A stretch of 64,000 nt of DNA from Chryseobacterium sp. ZHDP1. Lineage in GTDB: Bacteria > Bacteroidota > Bacteroidia > Flavobacteriales > Weeksellaceae. Below, in pieces: positions 8,294 through 17,216 of this stretch. The translations under genes and the position numbers were made by a program. The notes under the pieces are model-generated. The model made no database searches and was not told the origin of the DNA. It saw nothing but the letters and a program-made list of their open reading frames with translations. Position 1 is the stretch's first letter. Each line of letters starts with the position of its first letter. The stretch is from positions 4,588,001 through 4,652,000 of the forward strand of contig NZ_CP075682.1 in the NCBI RefSeq assembly GCF_018603435.1, in the 5' to 3' direction.

Positions 8294-8466
8294 AGTAATT
8301 TTAAGATTTTAGTTAAGAGATTTAACTGTTTTTCTGTATCAATATTACAGTTATTCCGGCTGCTGAGTATTTTATTTCTACAAAAAGCAGCTTACCGTAT
8401 ATCAATTACTATTTGGCATGATAAAAGAGTAAATAATGAATCTCTACACGTGATAAAAGGGAAAAA

Positions 8467-9162
8467 TTAATTGCTAATGAATGGTCTGTAAGTTCTTCCG
8501 ATGGGCAGCTTTTTTCCATTGACTGTAATTTCGCTGGCAGACATTACTTCAATTTTGGATCTGGAAACGATATAAGATTTATGAATTCTAATGAAATTAT
8601 TTCCTTCAAGATCTTTCTCAAATTTACTGATGGGCATTTTTACCGTGTAAACTTCCTGTTTTGTGTGTATTTTAATGTATTCTCTGATGCTTTCAATATA
8701 AAAAATATCCTGAAGAACAATTTTTATTTTTCGTTTTGCAATATTGACGAATATAAAATCCCGGTCTTCTATTTCGAGGATGGCTTTTTCTGCATTCATC
8801 AGATGCTTAAATTTTTCTATTGAATCCTGAAATCTGCTGTAAGAGATTGGTTTCAAAAGATAATCTACAATATTCAGCTCATATCCTTCCAGTGCATATT
8901 GGTGAAAGGCGGTTGTTACAATAACGTGAGGACGATTTTTGAGTCTTCTTAAAAATTCAAACCCTTTTATTGCGGGAAGATGTAAATCCAGAAATATCAA
9001 ATCTATCTGATATATTTTAAGAAGACTGTTGGCATAAATTGCATCCGAACATTTTCCGACAATGTGAAAATCTTTATTTTGAGAAATGAAATGCTCCATG
9101 ATTTCCATGGCAATAGGTTCATCTTCTATAATCAGACAATTGTATTTTATTTCAGGAATCAT
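8467..9162 (-). CDS. LytTR-family response regulator
   Basis: 231 residues. The receiver domain has the acidic pair E13/D14, phospho-acceptor Asp59 in LIFLDLHLP, Thr near VIVTTAF and Lys in DYLLKPIS. The C-terminal half is a LytTR DNA-binding domain (KIVLQDIFYIESIREYIKIH, FIRIHKSYIVSRSKI). These regulators bind direct repeats upstream of target genes, often controlling peptide or envelope functions. The kinase gene ends one base before this start, so they form an operon. The peptide genes lie 170 bases downstream in the same direction, making them candidate targets or co-transcribed genes. Confidence 0.92.
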   Translation of the reverse strand: MIPEIKYNCLIIEDEPIAMEIMEHFISQNKDFHIVGKCSDAIYANSLLKIYQIDLIFLDLHLPAIKGFEFLRRLKNRPHVIVTTAFHQYALEGYELNIVDYLLKPISYSRFQDSIEKFKHLMNAEKAILEIEDRDFIFVNIAKRKIKIVLQDIFYIESIREYIKIHTKQEVYTVKMPISKFEKDLEGNNFIRIHKSYIVSRSKIEVMSASEITVNGKKLPIGRTYRPFISN

Positions 9163-9163
9163 T

Positions 9164-10207
9164 TTAATCGAATAATATTTTCAAAGTAACCGAATACAGG
9201 TTGTTGCTGTCATTAATTTCCAGACTATGTTTGGGATATAACAAATCCAGCTGTCTTTTAATATTTTTTAAACCAATCTTGGTGCTTTCTTTTTCCGGAT
9301 TTTCTTCTTTGGAATTTTCAATACTATAAACCAGAACTTTATTTTTAAGTTCAAGATTAATGGTGATAAAAGAGTTGAATCTGCTTTCCGAAGCACCATG
9401 TTTAAAGGCATTTTCAACAAATTGCAGAAGAATTAACGGAGAGATTTCCTGCAATTGATCGTCGATTGAGTCATTGAATTCTACCTTAATCAGTTTGTGT
9501 CTTATTTTCTGTATATCAATAAAATCCTGAATATTCTCTATTTCCTGATTGAGATACACTTTGCTTTGGGCGGAATCAAAGATATTGTACCGCATTATTT
9601 TTGCCAGTTTCAAAATAATTTGGGGTGCTTCATCTGATTTTTTAAGCGAAAGTCCGTAAATATTATTAAGTGTATTGAAAAGAAAATGGGGATTTAATTG
9701 GGTCTTAAGCAATTTTAGTTCTGCATCTGTTTTTTCTTTCGAAATTTCGATTAATCTTTTTTGCGTTTCATTTTGCTGAATAAATTTTTCAAAGCCCAAC
9801 ATGATGGCGATGGCAAAAACGATATTCATGGCTGCAACAAAAATTCCGCCTAATGAAAATCTTGTGGTGTCTTCCGGAACATAATAATAGTAAGGAAATA
9901 TGAGATCATGGGATATTATCCTGAAAACAACTACTGAAAATGTTACGATTATAATTACAGCAAAAATTCGGAATGCTTTATTTCTGAGAATTTTTATTTT
10001 ACCGTCTATCATTGTCAAAACTAAATATGCTGCCGGAATTTCTGCAAAAAGAAAAGTGAATTCTGAGATTACAGACAGATAGAGTGTTTTTTGCCATGAA
10101 AATTGTTTAAAACTTTCATGTATATACACAAATGATGCATTAATCTCAAAGAGATAATAGGCAAGCCAAAAGAAGATGTGATATTTGTTTTTCTGAGTCA
10201 GTTTCAA
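9164..10207 (-). CDS. LytS/YehU-type sensor histidine kinase
   Basis: 347 residues from a TTG start at 10207 (no better ATG nearby, and the N-terminus fits the family). Four membrane helices fill residues 11-140. They are followed by a coiled stretch and the His_kinase motif LLKTQLNPHFLFNTLNNIYGLS with the phospho-accepting His174, then an ATP-binding part (ISPLILLQFVENAFKHGA; TKIGLKNIKRQLDLLYP). No extracellular sensor domain is evident, so the ligand probably acts at the membrane. It pairs with the LytTR regulator one base downstream. Confidence 0.9.
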   Translation of the reverse strand: MKLTQKNKYHIFFWLAYYLFEINASFVYIHESFKQFSWQKTLYLSVISEFTFLFAEIPAAYLVLTMIDGKIKILRNKAFRIFAVIIIVTFSVVVFRIISHDLIFPYYYYVPEDTTRFSLGGIFVAAMNIVFAIAIMLGFEKFIQQNETQKRLIEISKEKTDAELKLLKTQLNPHFLFNTLNNIYGLSLKKSDEAPQIILKLAKIMRYNIFDSAQSKVYLNQEIENIQDFIDIQKIRHKLIKVEFNDSIDDQLQEISPLILLQFVENAFKHGASESRFNSFITINLELKNKVLVYSIENSKEENPEKESTKIGLKNIKRQLDLLYPKHSLEINDSNNLYSVTLKILFD

Positions 10208-10569
10208 GGTTCTAAATTATTTTAAAATAAAAACAGATAAAATTCAAGTTTTTCTTTTAAAAATAATAATAAAATCTACGAAGTGCTTATTTAAATCTAC
10301 AAACGGAAAAGAATTTTTTAATTGAAAACAAAAAACGGATCAATTACAAAAGCTGGAGAGAAAGATAAAAGACATAATTTTGTTGAAATAATCTATTATG
10401 AAAATCTTAAAGATATTCTGGGAATGGAGGAGGTGCAGACTGCACAGATATGTATCGTTCTGACAGTGAGTGGAAGATCAAACGATAGTCAATGTTTAAG
10501 ATGTGTGACAATTTAATTATTTACTAAAATGACATGAGACACCTGTTTCAGTTATAGCTCTTTTTTATT
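10208..10569. other. Intergenic region between kinase and GLPGLI gene
   Basis: About 360 AT-rich bases between divergent genes. It should contain both promoters, but no full TAnnTTTG box was found on either strand. A 64-codon TTG-initiated frame (10322-10516) has no recognisable features and is not called. Confidence 0.4.
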
Positions 10570-11376
10570 ATGAAAAAAGTTAATTTTATTTTTCTAATAT
10601 GCTTTATAGGATTCTGTTCCGCACAAAAAAAATCATTTGTTTATGAGTTGAAATATCACTTGGAACCTCATAATGATAGTCTTGCTTATATTAATATGAT
10701 TTTGGATTTTAATGATAACATATCCGTATTTAGAACCGAAAAAGAGAAAAGATCTGATTCATTATTAAGCGTATCAAGATTCGGAATAGGAGCTGATCAA
10801 AATATTGAAAGGCAGATATACGTAACAAAAGATTTAAAGAATAAAGATATTAAAAGAAATTATCGGACACGGTTTAATGATTATTACGATGTAAAAATAG
10901 AAAATAAAATAATCTGGAAAATAGAATCCGACAGGGATAAAATAGGAGGATTTGATGTTCAGAAAGCTGTAACAGACTATGGTGGAAGAAAATGGATTGT
11001 ATGGTTCACAACAGAAATTCCGATTACGGATGGTCCATATATTTTTAACGGACTTCCGGGACTTATTGTAAGAGCAACTGATAGTGATATGGATTACGAC
11101 TTTACACTTATAGCAATCAAAAATAATTCTGGGAATTTATTTCTGCGAAAAAAAGGGTTGGATATGGATTTTTCTCATTTCAAAAAATTAATGATGCAAT
11201 ATTACAATGATCCTTATGCTGATCTTAAATTAAGAAATATGTTACCTGTTTATACCAGTGACGGACATGGTGGAAAAAAGGCATTAGACTTGAATGAATT
11301 GACAAAACAAACACAAAAAATGATTCGTGAGCAAAATAATCCTATTGAGATAGATTATAAAAATGATTACAAATAA
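10570..11376 (+). CDS. GLPGLI family secreted protein
   Basis: 268 residues with a signal peptide (FIFLICFIGFCSAQ). It carries the family hallmark GLPGLI at 161-166, preceded by the typical W-x-V-W-F/Y-T-x-E-I-P-x-x-x-G-P region (KWIVWFTTEIPITDGPY). GLPGLI proteins are restricted to Bacteroidota, often sit near TonB-dependent receptors, and have no established activity. The gene is alone here, followed by the tRNA terminator on the opposite strand. Confidence 0.88.
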   Translation: MKKVNFIFLICFIGFCSAQKKSFVYELKYHLEPHNDSLAYINMILDFNDNISVFRTEKEKRSDSLLSVSRFGIGADQNIERQIYVTKDLKNKDIKRNYRTRFNDYYDVKIENKIIWKIESDRDKIGGFDVQKAVTDYGGRKWIVWFTTEIPITDGPYIFNGLPGLIVRATDSDMDYDFTLIAIKNNSGNLFLRKKGLDMDFSHFKKLMMQYYNDPYADLKLRNMLPVYTSDGHGGKKALDLNELTKQTQKMIREQNNPIEIDYKNDYK

Positions 11377-11383
11377 GTATAAA

Positions 11384-11414
11384 CAAAAAAAGTCATCCCA
11401 AATGAGATGACTTT
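11384..11414 (-). terminator. Terminator of the downstream tRNA-Phe gene
   Basis: On the minus strand AAAGTCATC and GATGACTTT pair around a 8-base loop and run into a stretch of T. It ends four bases past the tRNA. Confidence 0.85.
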
Positions 11415-11417
11415 AAG

Positions 11418-11490
11418 TGGTTTCTCCAGGAATCGAACCAGGGACACATGGATTTTCAATCCATTGCTCTACCAACTGAGCTAAGAAACC
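11418..11490 (-). tRNA. tRNA-Phe (GAA), copy 1
   Basis: 73 bases on the minus strand: acceptor GGTTTCT/AGAAACC with discriminator A, D-arm GCTCAGTTGGTAGAGC, anticodon stem ATGGA/TCCAT around loop TTGAAAA (anticodon GAA), and T-loop GGTTCGATTCC. CCA is not fully encoded. It has its own promoter (11522-11529 box) and terminator. Confidence 0.95.
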
Positions 11491-11521
11491 ATTTAATTTT
11501 TGCTTCTTTTTTGAAGTGGTG

Positions 11522-11552
11522 CAAAAGTAATAATAATTATTAATCTTGGCAA
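11522..11552 (-). promoter_or_regulatory. Promoter of tRNA-Phe copy 1
   Basis: Minus strand TACTTTTG (11529-11522) is a perfect TAnnTTTG box; TTG at 11552-11550 lies 20 bases upstream, the expected Bacteroidota -33/-7 spacing. Confidence 0.8.
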
Positions 11553-11573
11553 ATTTTATTTAAAACTTTGAAA

Positions 11574-11603
11574 ATAAAACCACCTTTTTACAGGTGGTTT
11601 TTT
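11574..11603 (-). terminator. Terminator between the two tRNA-Phe genes
   Basis: Stem AAACCACCT/AGGTGGTTT with loop TTTTAC and T-rich flanks on both strands. On the minus strand it ends transcription of copy 2 before the promoter of copy 1. Confidence 0.8.
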
Positions 11604-11606
11604 AAG

Positions 11607-11679
11607 TGGTTTCTCCAGGAATCGAACCAGGGACACATGGATTTTCAATCCATTGCTCTACCAACTGAGCTAAGAAACC
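11607..11679 (-). tRNA. tRNA-Phe (GAA), copy 2
   Basis: Sequence identical to copy 1 over all 73 bases, anticodon GAA. The spacer between copies (11491-11606) includes a separate promoter and terminator, so these are two independent transcription units rather than a tRNA operon. Confidence 0.95.
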
Positions 11680-11710
11680 ATTCTTGTTACTTCGTTGTTT
11701 TAAAGTGATG

Positions 11711-11741
11711 CAAAAGTAGTAAGTTTTAGTATATGAAGCAA
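11711..11741 (-). promoter_or_regulatory. Promoter of tRNA-Phe copy 2
   Basis: Minus strand TACTTTTG (11718-11711) with TTG at 11741-11739, spacing 20 bases. Same box as copy 1. Confidence 0.8.
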
Positions 11742-11777
11742 GTATTAACAAGACTTTTTTTAACAAAACTTAAAAAC

Positions 11778-13619
11778 CTACTGATTTTCAACTGAATTAT
11801 TTTCCTGTTCGCGTCTTATCTGTTCGCTCATTTCCTCTAATACAGGCTTAATCGTGCTTTCCGGAAGATCACTTATTCGTATGTACATCAGTCCGTCGAT
11901 CGCATCATTAAAGTTGGGATCTACGTTAAAGGCGATAACTTTAGCATTTTGCTTAATGTATTTCTTAATTAAAACAGGCAATCTAAGTTCCGGTTCCAGA
12001 TCATCAATGATCTTATCAAGCTTATTAAGATCAGATTCCATTTCCTCAAAAAACAGATGTTTATCCCTGTCGCGAAGTTTTACTTTGTATTCGTTTCTTG
12101 GAGTAATATATTGTGCAACTGCGGAATCATAATAATTCGAACGCATAAACTCGATCATCAGAGATTTGGAAAATTCTGAAAATTTATTGGAAATACTTAC
12201 GCCTCCCATCAAAAATTTATGATCCGGATTTCGTAAGCAGACATGTACAATTCCTCTCCATAAAAGGAAAAGTGGAAGTGGTTTCTGCTGATATTCCTGA
12301 CAGATATACGCACGTCCCATTTCGATTACTTTCTTGAAAAAAGGATGGATATCCTGTTCAAATTCAAATAAAGAACTTGTATAAAACCCTTTAATTCCTG
12401 ATTTTTTCATGACTTCTTTTCCCAGAGCCATTCTGTAAGCTCCCACAAGTTTCTCTGCAGCACTGTCCCAAAGGAAAAGATGATGGTAATGTTTGTCATA
12501 TTCATCAAGGTCGAACGGAAGATTACTTCCTTCTCCTACTGCACGGAAGGTAAGCTCTCTCTGTCTTCCGATTTCCCGCATTATTGAAGGAATTTCTTCG
12601 TAAGTGGTAAAATAAACTTCATAATTTCCGTTGCTGAAAAACATTTTATCGGTTCCTTTCAGCTTATTGATGTCTTTTAAAATATCTTCTTTCGGAGTTT
12701 CGTCGATGATATTCTGAACAATATTTTCTTCTTTTAATAAAGGAAATTTTACCGAAAGATTTTTAAGATTAATGCTCTGAGCCAAAGATTTTCGCTTCTC
12801 GTAGTAAGATTTCATCATATACACCTTACGTTTCAGAAATTCTCCCAGCTCCTCAATGGTTTCCATATCGTCCATTGCTTTTACAGAGATAGGCTTTCCG
12901 ATCCTTATCCTGATAGGTTTTTCCCGGTCATTCATCATTTCTGCGGGCAGCATTAAAGTCTGCAGATTCGGGTGTATTTTTGCCACCTGATAAAATATTC
13001 TGCTGTTTTTCGCATGGAAATACATAGGAACAACCGGCACTTTTGCCATTCTTATAAGCTTTAACGCCGGTTTTTCCCACTCCTTATCCAGAATTTCGCT
13101 GTAAGGATTATTTTTATTAGAGACCTCTCCTGCAGGGAAAATTCCTACACAACCTCCGTTTTGGAGATGCTTTAAGGTCTCCCGCATTCCGGAAGAGCTG
13201 CTGTAAGCTTCTTTCCTGCCCTCAAAAGGATTTACGGCAATTACGTACGGTTCCATCGGTTTGATTTTTTCCAGAAGGAAATTTCCCATTACCTTAAAAT
13301 CAGGACGTACTTCCGACAATACTTTACACATTAAAATCCCGTCAATCGCACCAAGCGGATGATTGGAAACCAGAATGAACGGTCCCGTCTTCGGAATTTT
13401 TGCCAGATCTTCTTCAAAAGCGATGTAGCTTAAGTTGCGCTCTCTCACAAATGAGTCGAAAAAGTCTTTGCCTTCCTTATCTTTTAGTTTGTCGTATAAT
13501 TTATTTACTTCGTTGATTTTAGCAATGCTCATCACAGCAGATGCTACAGGATTCTTCAGAAATCCTATTTTACTTAAGCCGGAAGCCTTAATCAGATCGT
13601 TTTTCGAAATTAAACTCAT
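11778..13619 (-). CDS. OlsF-like bifunctional acyltransferase
   Basis: 613 residues, two domains. Residues 1-280 are a PlsC/OlsA-type O-acyltransferase with NHPLGAIDG (His87, Asp93) and FPAGEVS (161-167), the latter replacing the common FPEGT. Residues about 310-600 are an OlsB-like GNAT N-acyltransferase (FRAVGEGSNLPFDLDEYD, EMGRAYICQEYQ, FLMGGVSISNKF). This N-terminal O- plus C-terminal N-acyltransferase fusion is the layout of OlsF from Flavobacterium johnsoniae and Serratia, which makes ornithine lipids; glycine or serine lipids are alternatives in Bacteroidota. It acts at the inner membrane with acyl-ACP donors. The gene follows lysC by 24 bases. Confidence 0.82.
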   Translation of the reverse strand: MSLISKNDLIKASGLSKIGFLKNPVASAVMSIAKINEVNKLYDKLKDKEGKDFFDSFVRERNLSYIAFEEDLAKIPKTGPFILVSNHPLGAIDGILMCKVLSEVRPDFKVMGNFLLEKIKPMEPYVIAVNPFEGRKEAYSSSSGMRETLKHLQNGGCVGIFPAGEVSNKNNPYSEILDKEWEKPALKLIRMAKVPVVPMYFHAKNSRIFYQVAKIHPNLQTLMLPAEMMNDREKPIRIRIGKPISVKAMDDMETIEELGEFLKRKVYMMKSYYEKRKSLAQSINLKNLSVKFPLLKEENIVQNIIDETPKEDILKDINKLKGTDKMFFSNGNYEVYFTTYEEIPSIMREIGRQRELTFRAVGEGSNLPFDLDEYDKHYHHLFLWDSAAEKLVGAYRMALGKEVMKKSGIKGFYTSSLFEFEQDIHPFFKKVIEMGRAYICQEYQQKPLPLFLLWRGIVHVCLRNPDHKFLMGGVSISNKFSEFSKSLMIEFMRSNYYDSAVAQYITPRNEYKVKLRDRDKHLFFEEMESDLNKLDKIIDDLEPELRLPVLIKKYIKQNAKVIAFNVDPNFNDAIDGLMYIRISDLPESTIKPVLEEMSEQIRREQENNSVENQ

Positions 13620-13643
13620 ATTGTGTTTAGTCGCAATTAGTTT

Positions 13644-14882
13644 TTATTGTGTTACCATTTGAAGCGTATTTTTCGCAATCTGCTCCAATAATACACTTTT
13701 TTCCTGGTAAAATTTATCTATGTTCTCTATTTTCGCATTTCTTACGGTAAATAAAGATACATTTTTTATAACTTCTGTTTTAAATACTTTTTGAAGTTCT
13801 TCATTTAATTCATCCACGGTATTAAATTTATCTTCAAGACATAAAGCCAATGAAATTGCAGAGTTCTGCATCAGGGAAACTTTAATTTTGTACTTGGATA
13901 AATACCCGAAAATAAGACTCATATGGTCTTCTGCGATAAATGAAAAGTCTCTTGTGGAAATTTTCAGCAAAGTCTGGTTTTCCTTTAAAATATAAGATTC
14001 TTCGCTTTGGTTCTTTTCCGAAGCACCTACTTTTGTCCCTTCCTTCGTAGGATCTACAAAAGATTTTACGTAAAAAGGAATGTTTTTCTGCTGTAGCGGC
14101 TGTAATGTTTTCGGGTGAATCACACTTGCGCCGTAATACGCCATTTCAATTGCCTCTTCGTAAGAAATATGAGAAAGTAACGTTACATCTTTGAATTTTC
14201 TCGGGTCTCCCGTCATTACTCCCGGAACATCTTTCCAGATCGTCATAGCTTCTGCATTTAAACAATATGCAAAAATTGCAGCAGAATAATCAGATCCTTC
14301 TCTTCCCAAAGTCACCGTAAAATTATTACCATCCGAACCGATGAATCCCTGCGTAACGTAGCAGATTTCTTTATTTAAATTAGAAATAAATTCTTCCGTC
14401 TTTGCCCAGTCTACGACACCTTCTCTGTAAGAATTGTCTGTCTTTACATAATCTCTTGCATCCAGCCACTGATTGGGAAACTGAATTTCGTTCAAATATT
14501 CGCTCACAATTTTTGTAGAAATCATTTCGCCGCAGCTTACCACCTGATCATAAACAAAATCGTAGTTCGGAGATTTGTTTCTTCTTAAAAAAGAATCAAT
14601 ATCATCAAAAAATAAATTGATTTCTGCAAACACCGCATGATTTTCAGGAAATAATCCTTCAGCGATCTCAATGTGTTTTCGTTTTATCTTTTCAATTTCA
14701 GTTTGATAGTTTTCCTTCTTGAAATAAAGTTCTACAACTTTTTCCAACTCATTCGTCGTTTTGCCCATTGCTGAAATCACCAGCAGACATTTGGCAAATC
14801 CCTGGCTTTTTAAAACCATAGCTACATTTTTTACACTTTCAGCATCCTTTACCGATGCTCCACCAAACTTGAAAATTTTCAT
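13644..14882 (-). CDS. lysC: Aspartate kinase
   Basis: 412 residues from ATG 14882, the start that begins MKIFKFGGASV; an upstream in-frame ATG (14951) lies above a possible -7 box (14939-14946) and is rejected. Monofunctional aspartokinase: KFGGASV nucleotide motif, VVSCGEMIS, TLGREGSDYSAA, and IWKDVPGVMTGDPR. The C-terminal part (from about residue 310) is a regulatory ACT region. It phosphorylates aspartate, the first step to lysine, threonine and methionine. The OlsF-like gene follows closely on the same strand, perhaps in one transcript. Confidence 0.92.
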   Translation of the reverse strand: MKIFKFGGASVKDAESVKNVAMVLKSQGFAKCLLVISAMGKTTNELEKVVELYFKKENYQTEIEKIKRKHIEIAEGLFPENHAVFAEINLFFDDIDSFLRRNKSPNYDFVYDQVVSCGEMISTKIVSEYLNEIQFPNQWLDARDYVKTDNSYREGVVDWAKTEEFISNLNKEICYVTQGFIGSDGNNFTVTLGREGSDYSAAIFAYCLNAEAMTIWKDVPGVMTGDPRKFKDVTLLSHISYEEAIEMAYYGASVIHPKTLQPLQQKNIPFYVKSFVDPTKEGTKVGASEKNQSEESYILKENQTLLKISTRDFSFIAEDHMSLIFGYLSKYKIKVSLMQNSAISLALCLEDKFNTVDELNEELQKVFKTEVIKNVSLFTVRNAKIENIDKFYQEKSVLLEQIAKNTLQMVTQ

Positions 14883-15195
14883 TAAATTGTTAATAATAAA
14901 ATTGTTAGATAAAATTTGTGGGAATATTTTACGGGTGACAAAATTATGCATTTACAACGAGATATGAAAGAGGACAATATCGCTGCGGGCTTAAGATTTT
15001 ATTAAAATTATCAATTCGCAGAAATTATTCCGATTGCTTCAATAAAATGGGATTGGTATTTTAAGACAAATATTTTTCAAGTCAGATTTTTGCGATTGTA
15101 TTTATTTGATAGACAGGCAATAAGGTCTTTTATTAATTATTCTTTTAAATTGTAATAAATTTTACGAAATTTGGAGAAAACGTAAAAAGCAAAAT
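14883..15195. other. Divergent promoter region lysC / fbp
   Basis: 313 AT-rich bases. On the minus strand TAATTTTG (14946-14939) is a candidate -7 box for lysC. No matching box for fbp and no other gene was seen. Confidence 0.4.
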
Positions 15196-16212
15196 ATGTC
15201 AGAGCAACCATTACAGACTTTAGGAGAGTTTCTTATTGATAGACAGGATGATTTTCAGTATTCCACGGGAGAGTTTTCCCGTCTCTTGAGTGCAATAAGA
15301 CTGGCTTCAAAAGTAGTAAACAGAGAAGTAAATAAAGCAGGAATTGTAGACATCGCAGGCGCTGCAGGGAACCAGAATGTGCAGGGAGAAGAACAGCAGA
15401 AACTGGATGTAATTGCCAATGAAATTTTTATTACCGCTTTGTCTCAGAGAGAGGTTGTCTGTGGAATTGCTTCCGAAGAAAACGACGATTTCATCGATAT
15501 CAAATGTGGCGAAAACGGACATTTAAGCAAATATGTGGTGCTGATCGATCCTCTTGACGGTTCTTCAAATATTGATGTAAATGTTTCGGTAGGAACCATT
15601 TTCTCAATCTACAGAAGAGTTACAGAGCCGGGAACTCCGGTTCAGCTGGAAGACTTTTTACAGAAAGGAGTTAACCAGATTGCAGCAGGATACGTTATTT
15701 ACGGATCTTCCACAATGATTGTGTATACAACAGGAAACGGAGTGAACGGATTTACATTAGATCCTTCTTTGGGAACCTATTATCTGTCTCATCCGAACAT
15801 GACTTTCCCAAAAACAGGAAAGATTTATTCCATCAACGAAGGAAACTATATCAAATTTCCTCAGGGCGTAAAAAATTACCTTAAATATTGCCAGATGGAA
15901 GAGGGAGACAGACCGTATACTTCAAGATATATTGGTTCGTTGGTTGCAGATTTCCACAGAAATATGCTGAAAGGCGGGATTTATATTTATCCGTCTTATT
16001 CACAGGCTCCAAACGGAAAACTGAGATTGCTTTACGAATGCAATCCGATGGCTTTCCTTGCAGAACAGGCAGGAGGAAAAGCAACCGATGGTTTCAGAAG
16101 AATCCTTGAAATTGAACCTACAGAACTGCATCAGAGAATCCCGTTTTTCTGCGGAAGTATCGATATGGTGGAGAAAGCGGAAGAATTTATGCGAATTGAC
16201 AGTGTAAAATAA
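15196..16212 (+). CDS. fbp: Class I fructose-1,6-bisphosphatase
   Basis: 338 residues. It carries the metal-binding signature VVLIDPLDGSSNIDVNVSVG and the upstream SEEND acidic segment, with the substrate-binding LYECNPMAFLAEQAGGKA near the C terminus. It dephosphorylates fructose 1,6-bisphosphate in gluconeogenesis, in the cytosol. Its stop overlaps the menC start by one base (TAATG). Confidence 0.95.
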   Translation: MSEQPLQTLGEFLIDRQDDFQYSTGEFSRLLSAIRLASKVVNREVNKAGIVDIAGAAGNQNVQGEEQQKLDVIANEIFITALSQREVVCGIASEENDDFIDIKCGENGHLSKYVVLIDPLDGSSNIDVNVSVGTIFSIYRRVTEPGTPVQLEDFLQKGVNQIAAGYVIYGSSTMIVYTTGNGVNGFTLDPSLGTYYLSHPNMTFPKTGKIYSINEGNYIKFPQGVKNYLKYCQMEEGDRPYTSRYIGSLVADFHRNMLKGGIYIYPSYSQAPNGKLRLLYECNPMAFLAEQAGGKATDGFRRILEIEPTELHQRIPFFCGSIDMVEKAEEFMRIDSVK

Positions 16213-17216
16213 TGAAAGCAGAATATTCAAGATATTTATTAGAATTCAAACGCCCGAGTGGAACATCTCGCGGCGTTTTGCTTGAAAAAGAGACCTTTAT
16301 TCTCGAAATTTCAGAAAATGGAAAAAAAGGAATAGGGGAGTGCGCAATTTTCAGAGGATTAAGTTTTGACGACAGACCGGATTATGAAGATAAATTAAAA
16401 TGGCTTTGTGAAAATATTCAGCAGGATTCCGAGTTTTTAAAAGAAGAATTAAAAGAATTTCCGTCCATTTGGTTTGGTTATGAACAGGCTGTTCTCAATT
16501 TGAAAAACGGTAAGAATCTATATTTTCCAAGTGAATTTACACAAGGAAAAACTCCGATTGTTATTAATGGTCTGATCTGGATGGGCGATATCAATTATAT
16601 GGAAGAGCAGATTCAGGATAAACTGGAAAAAGGTTTTCACTGCATTAAACTCAAAATAGGAGTCGACTGGAAATCCGAACATGAAATTCTTCAGAAACTG
16701 AGACAAAAGTTCTCAAAGGACAGGCTTGAACTTCGGGTAGATGCGAACGGAGGCTTTAAGAAAGAAGAAGCAAAAATTGTTTTACAGCAATTAGCCGATC
16801 TGCATATTCACTCCATCGAACAGCCGATAAAAGCAGGAAGCTGGAATGATATGGCAGAATTATGTCTTGAAACGCCTACTCCGATTGCTTTGGATGAAGA
16901 ACTGATCGGGATTACAGATTTTAATGAGAAAAGAAAATTACTCGAAACCATAAAACCTCAGTATATTATTTTAAAACCTGCTTTAGTAGGAGGTTTTTTA
17001 GGATCTGATGAATGGATTTCTCTCGCGGAAAGTATGAATATAGGATGGTGGATTACATCAGCACTGGAAAGTAATATCGGGCTTAACGCAATTGCTCAGT
17101 ATACTTTTACAAAAAAAAGCCCGATGCCGCAAGGATTGGGAACCGGAGCTTTATTTGTTAATAATTTCGAATCAAATCTGGATCTGAAAGGAGAATTACT
17201 ATGGTTTAAAAATTAG
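16212..17216 (+). CDS. menC: o-Succinylbenzoate synthase (enolase superfamily)
   Basis: 334 residues. Enolase-superfamily barrel: CIKLKIG (catalytic KxK), metal ligands in LRVDANGG, SIEQP and ALDEE, and the second Lys in YIILKPALVGG; TSALESNIGLNAIAQ follows. This set and the short length fit MenC, which dehydrates SHCHC to o-succinylbenzoate for menaquinone; dipeptide epimerase is the main alternative. Menaquinone is the usual quinone in this phylum and menF is also in the window (44743). Start overlaps the fbp stop; the 3' end overlaps the convergent peptide gene by four bases. Confidence 0.85.
   Translation: MKAEYSRYLLEFKRPSGTSRGVLLEKETFILEISENGKKGIGECAIFRGLSFDDRPDYEDKLKWLCENIQQDSEFLKEELKEFPSIWFGYEQAVLNLKNGKNLYFPSEFTQGKTPIVINGLIWMGDINYMEEQIQDKLEKGFHCIKLKIGVDWKSEHEILQKLRQKFSKDRLELRVDANGGFKKEEAKIVLQQLADLHIHSIEQPIKAGSWNDMAELCLETPTPIALDEELIGITDFNEKRKLLETIKPQYIILKPALVGGFLGSDEWISLAESMNIGWWITSALESNIGLNAIAQYTFTKKSPMPQGLGTGALFVNNFESNLDLKGELLWFKN

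Noticed and set aside
10322..10516. 64-codon TTG-initiated frame on the plus strand upstream of the GLPGLI gene, with a CLRC end
   Set aside because: No signal, leader or domain pattern, weak start, and no promoter box. A decayed GG peptide (GGGADC in another frame) is conceivable but not supported.
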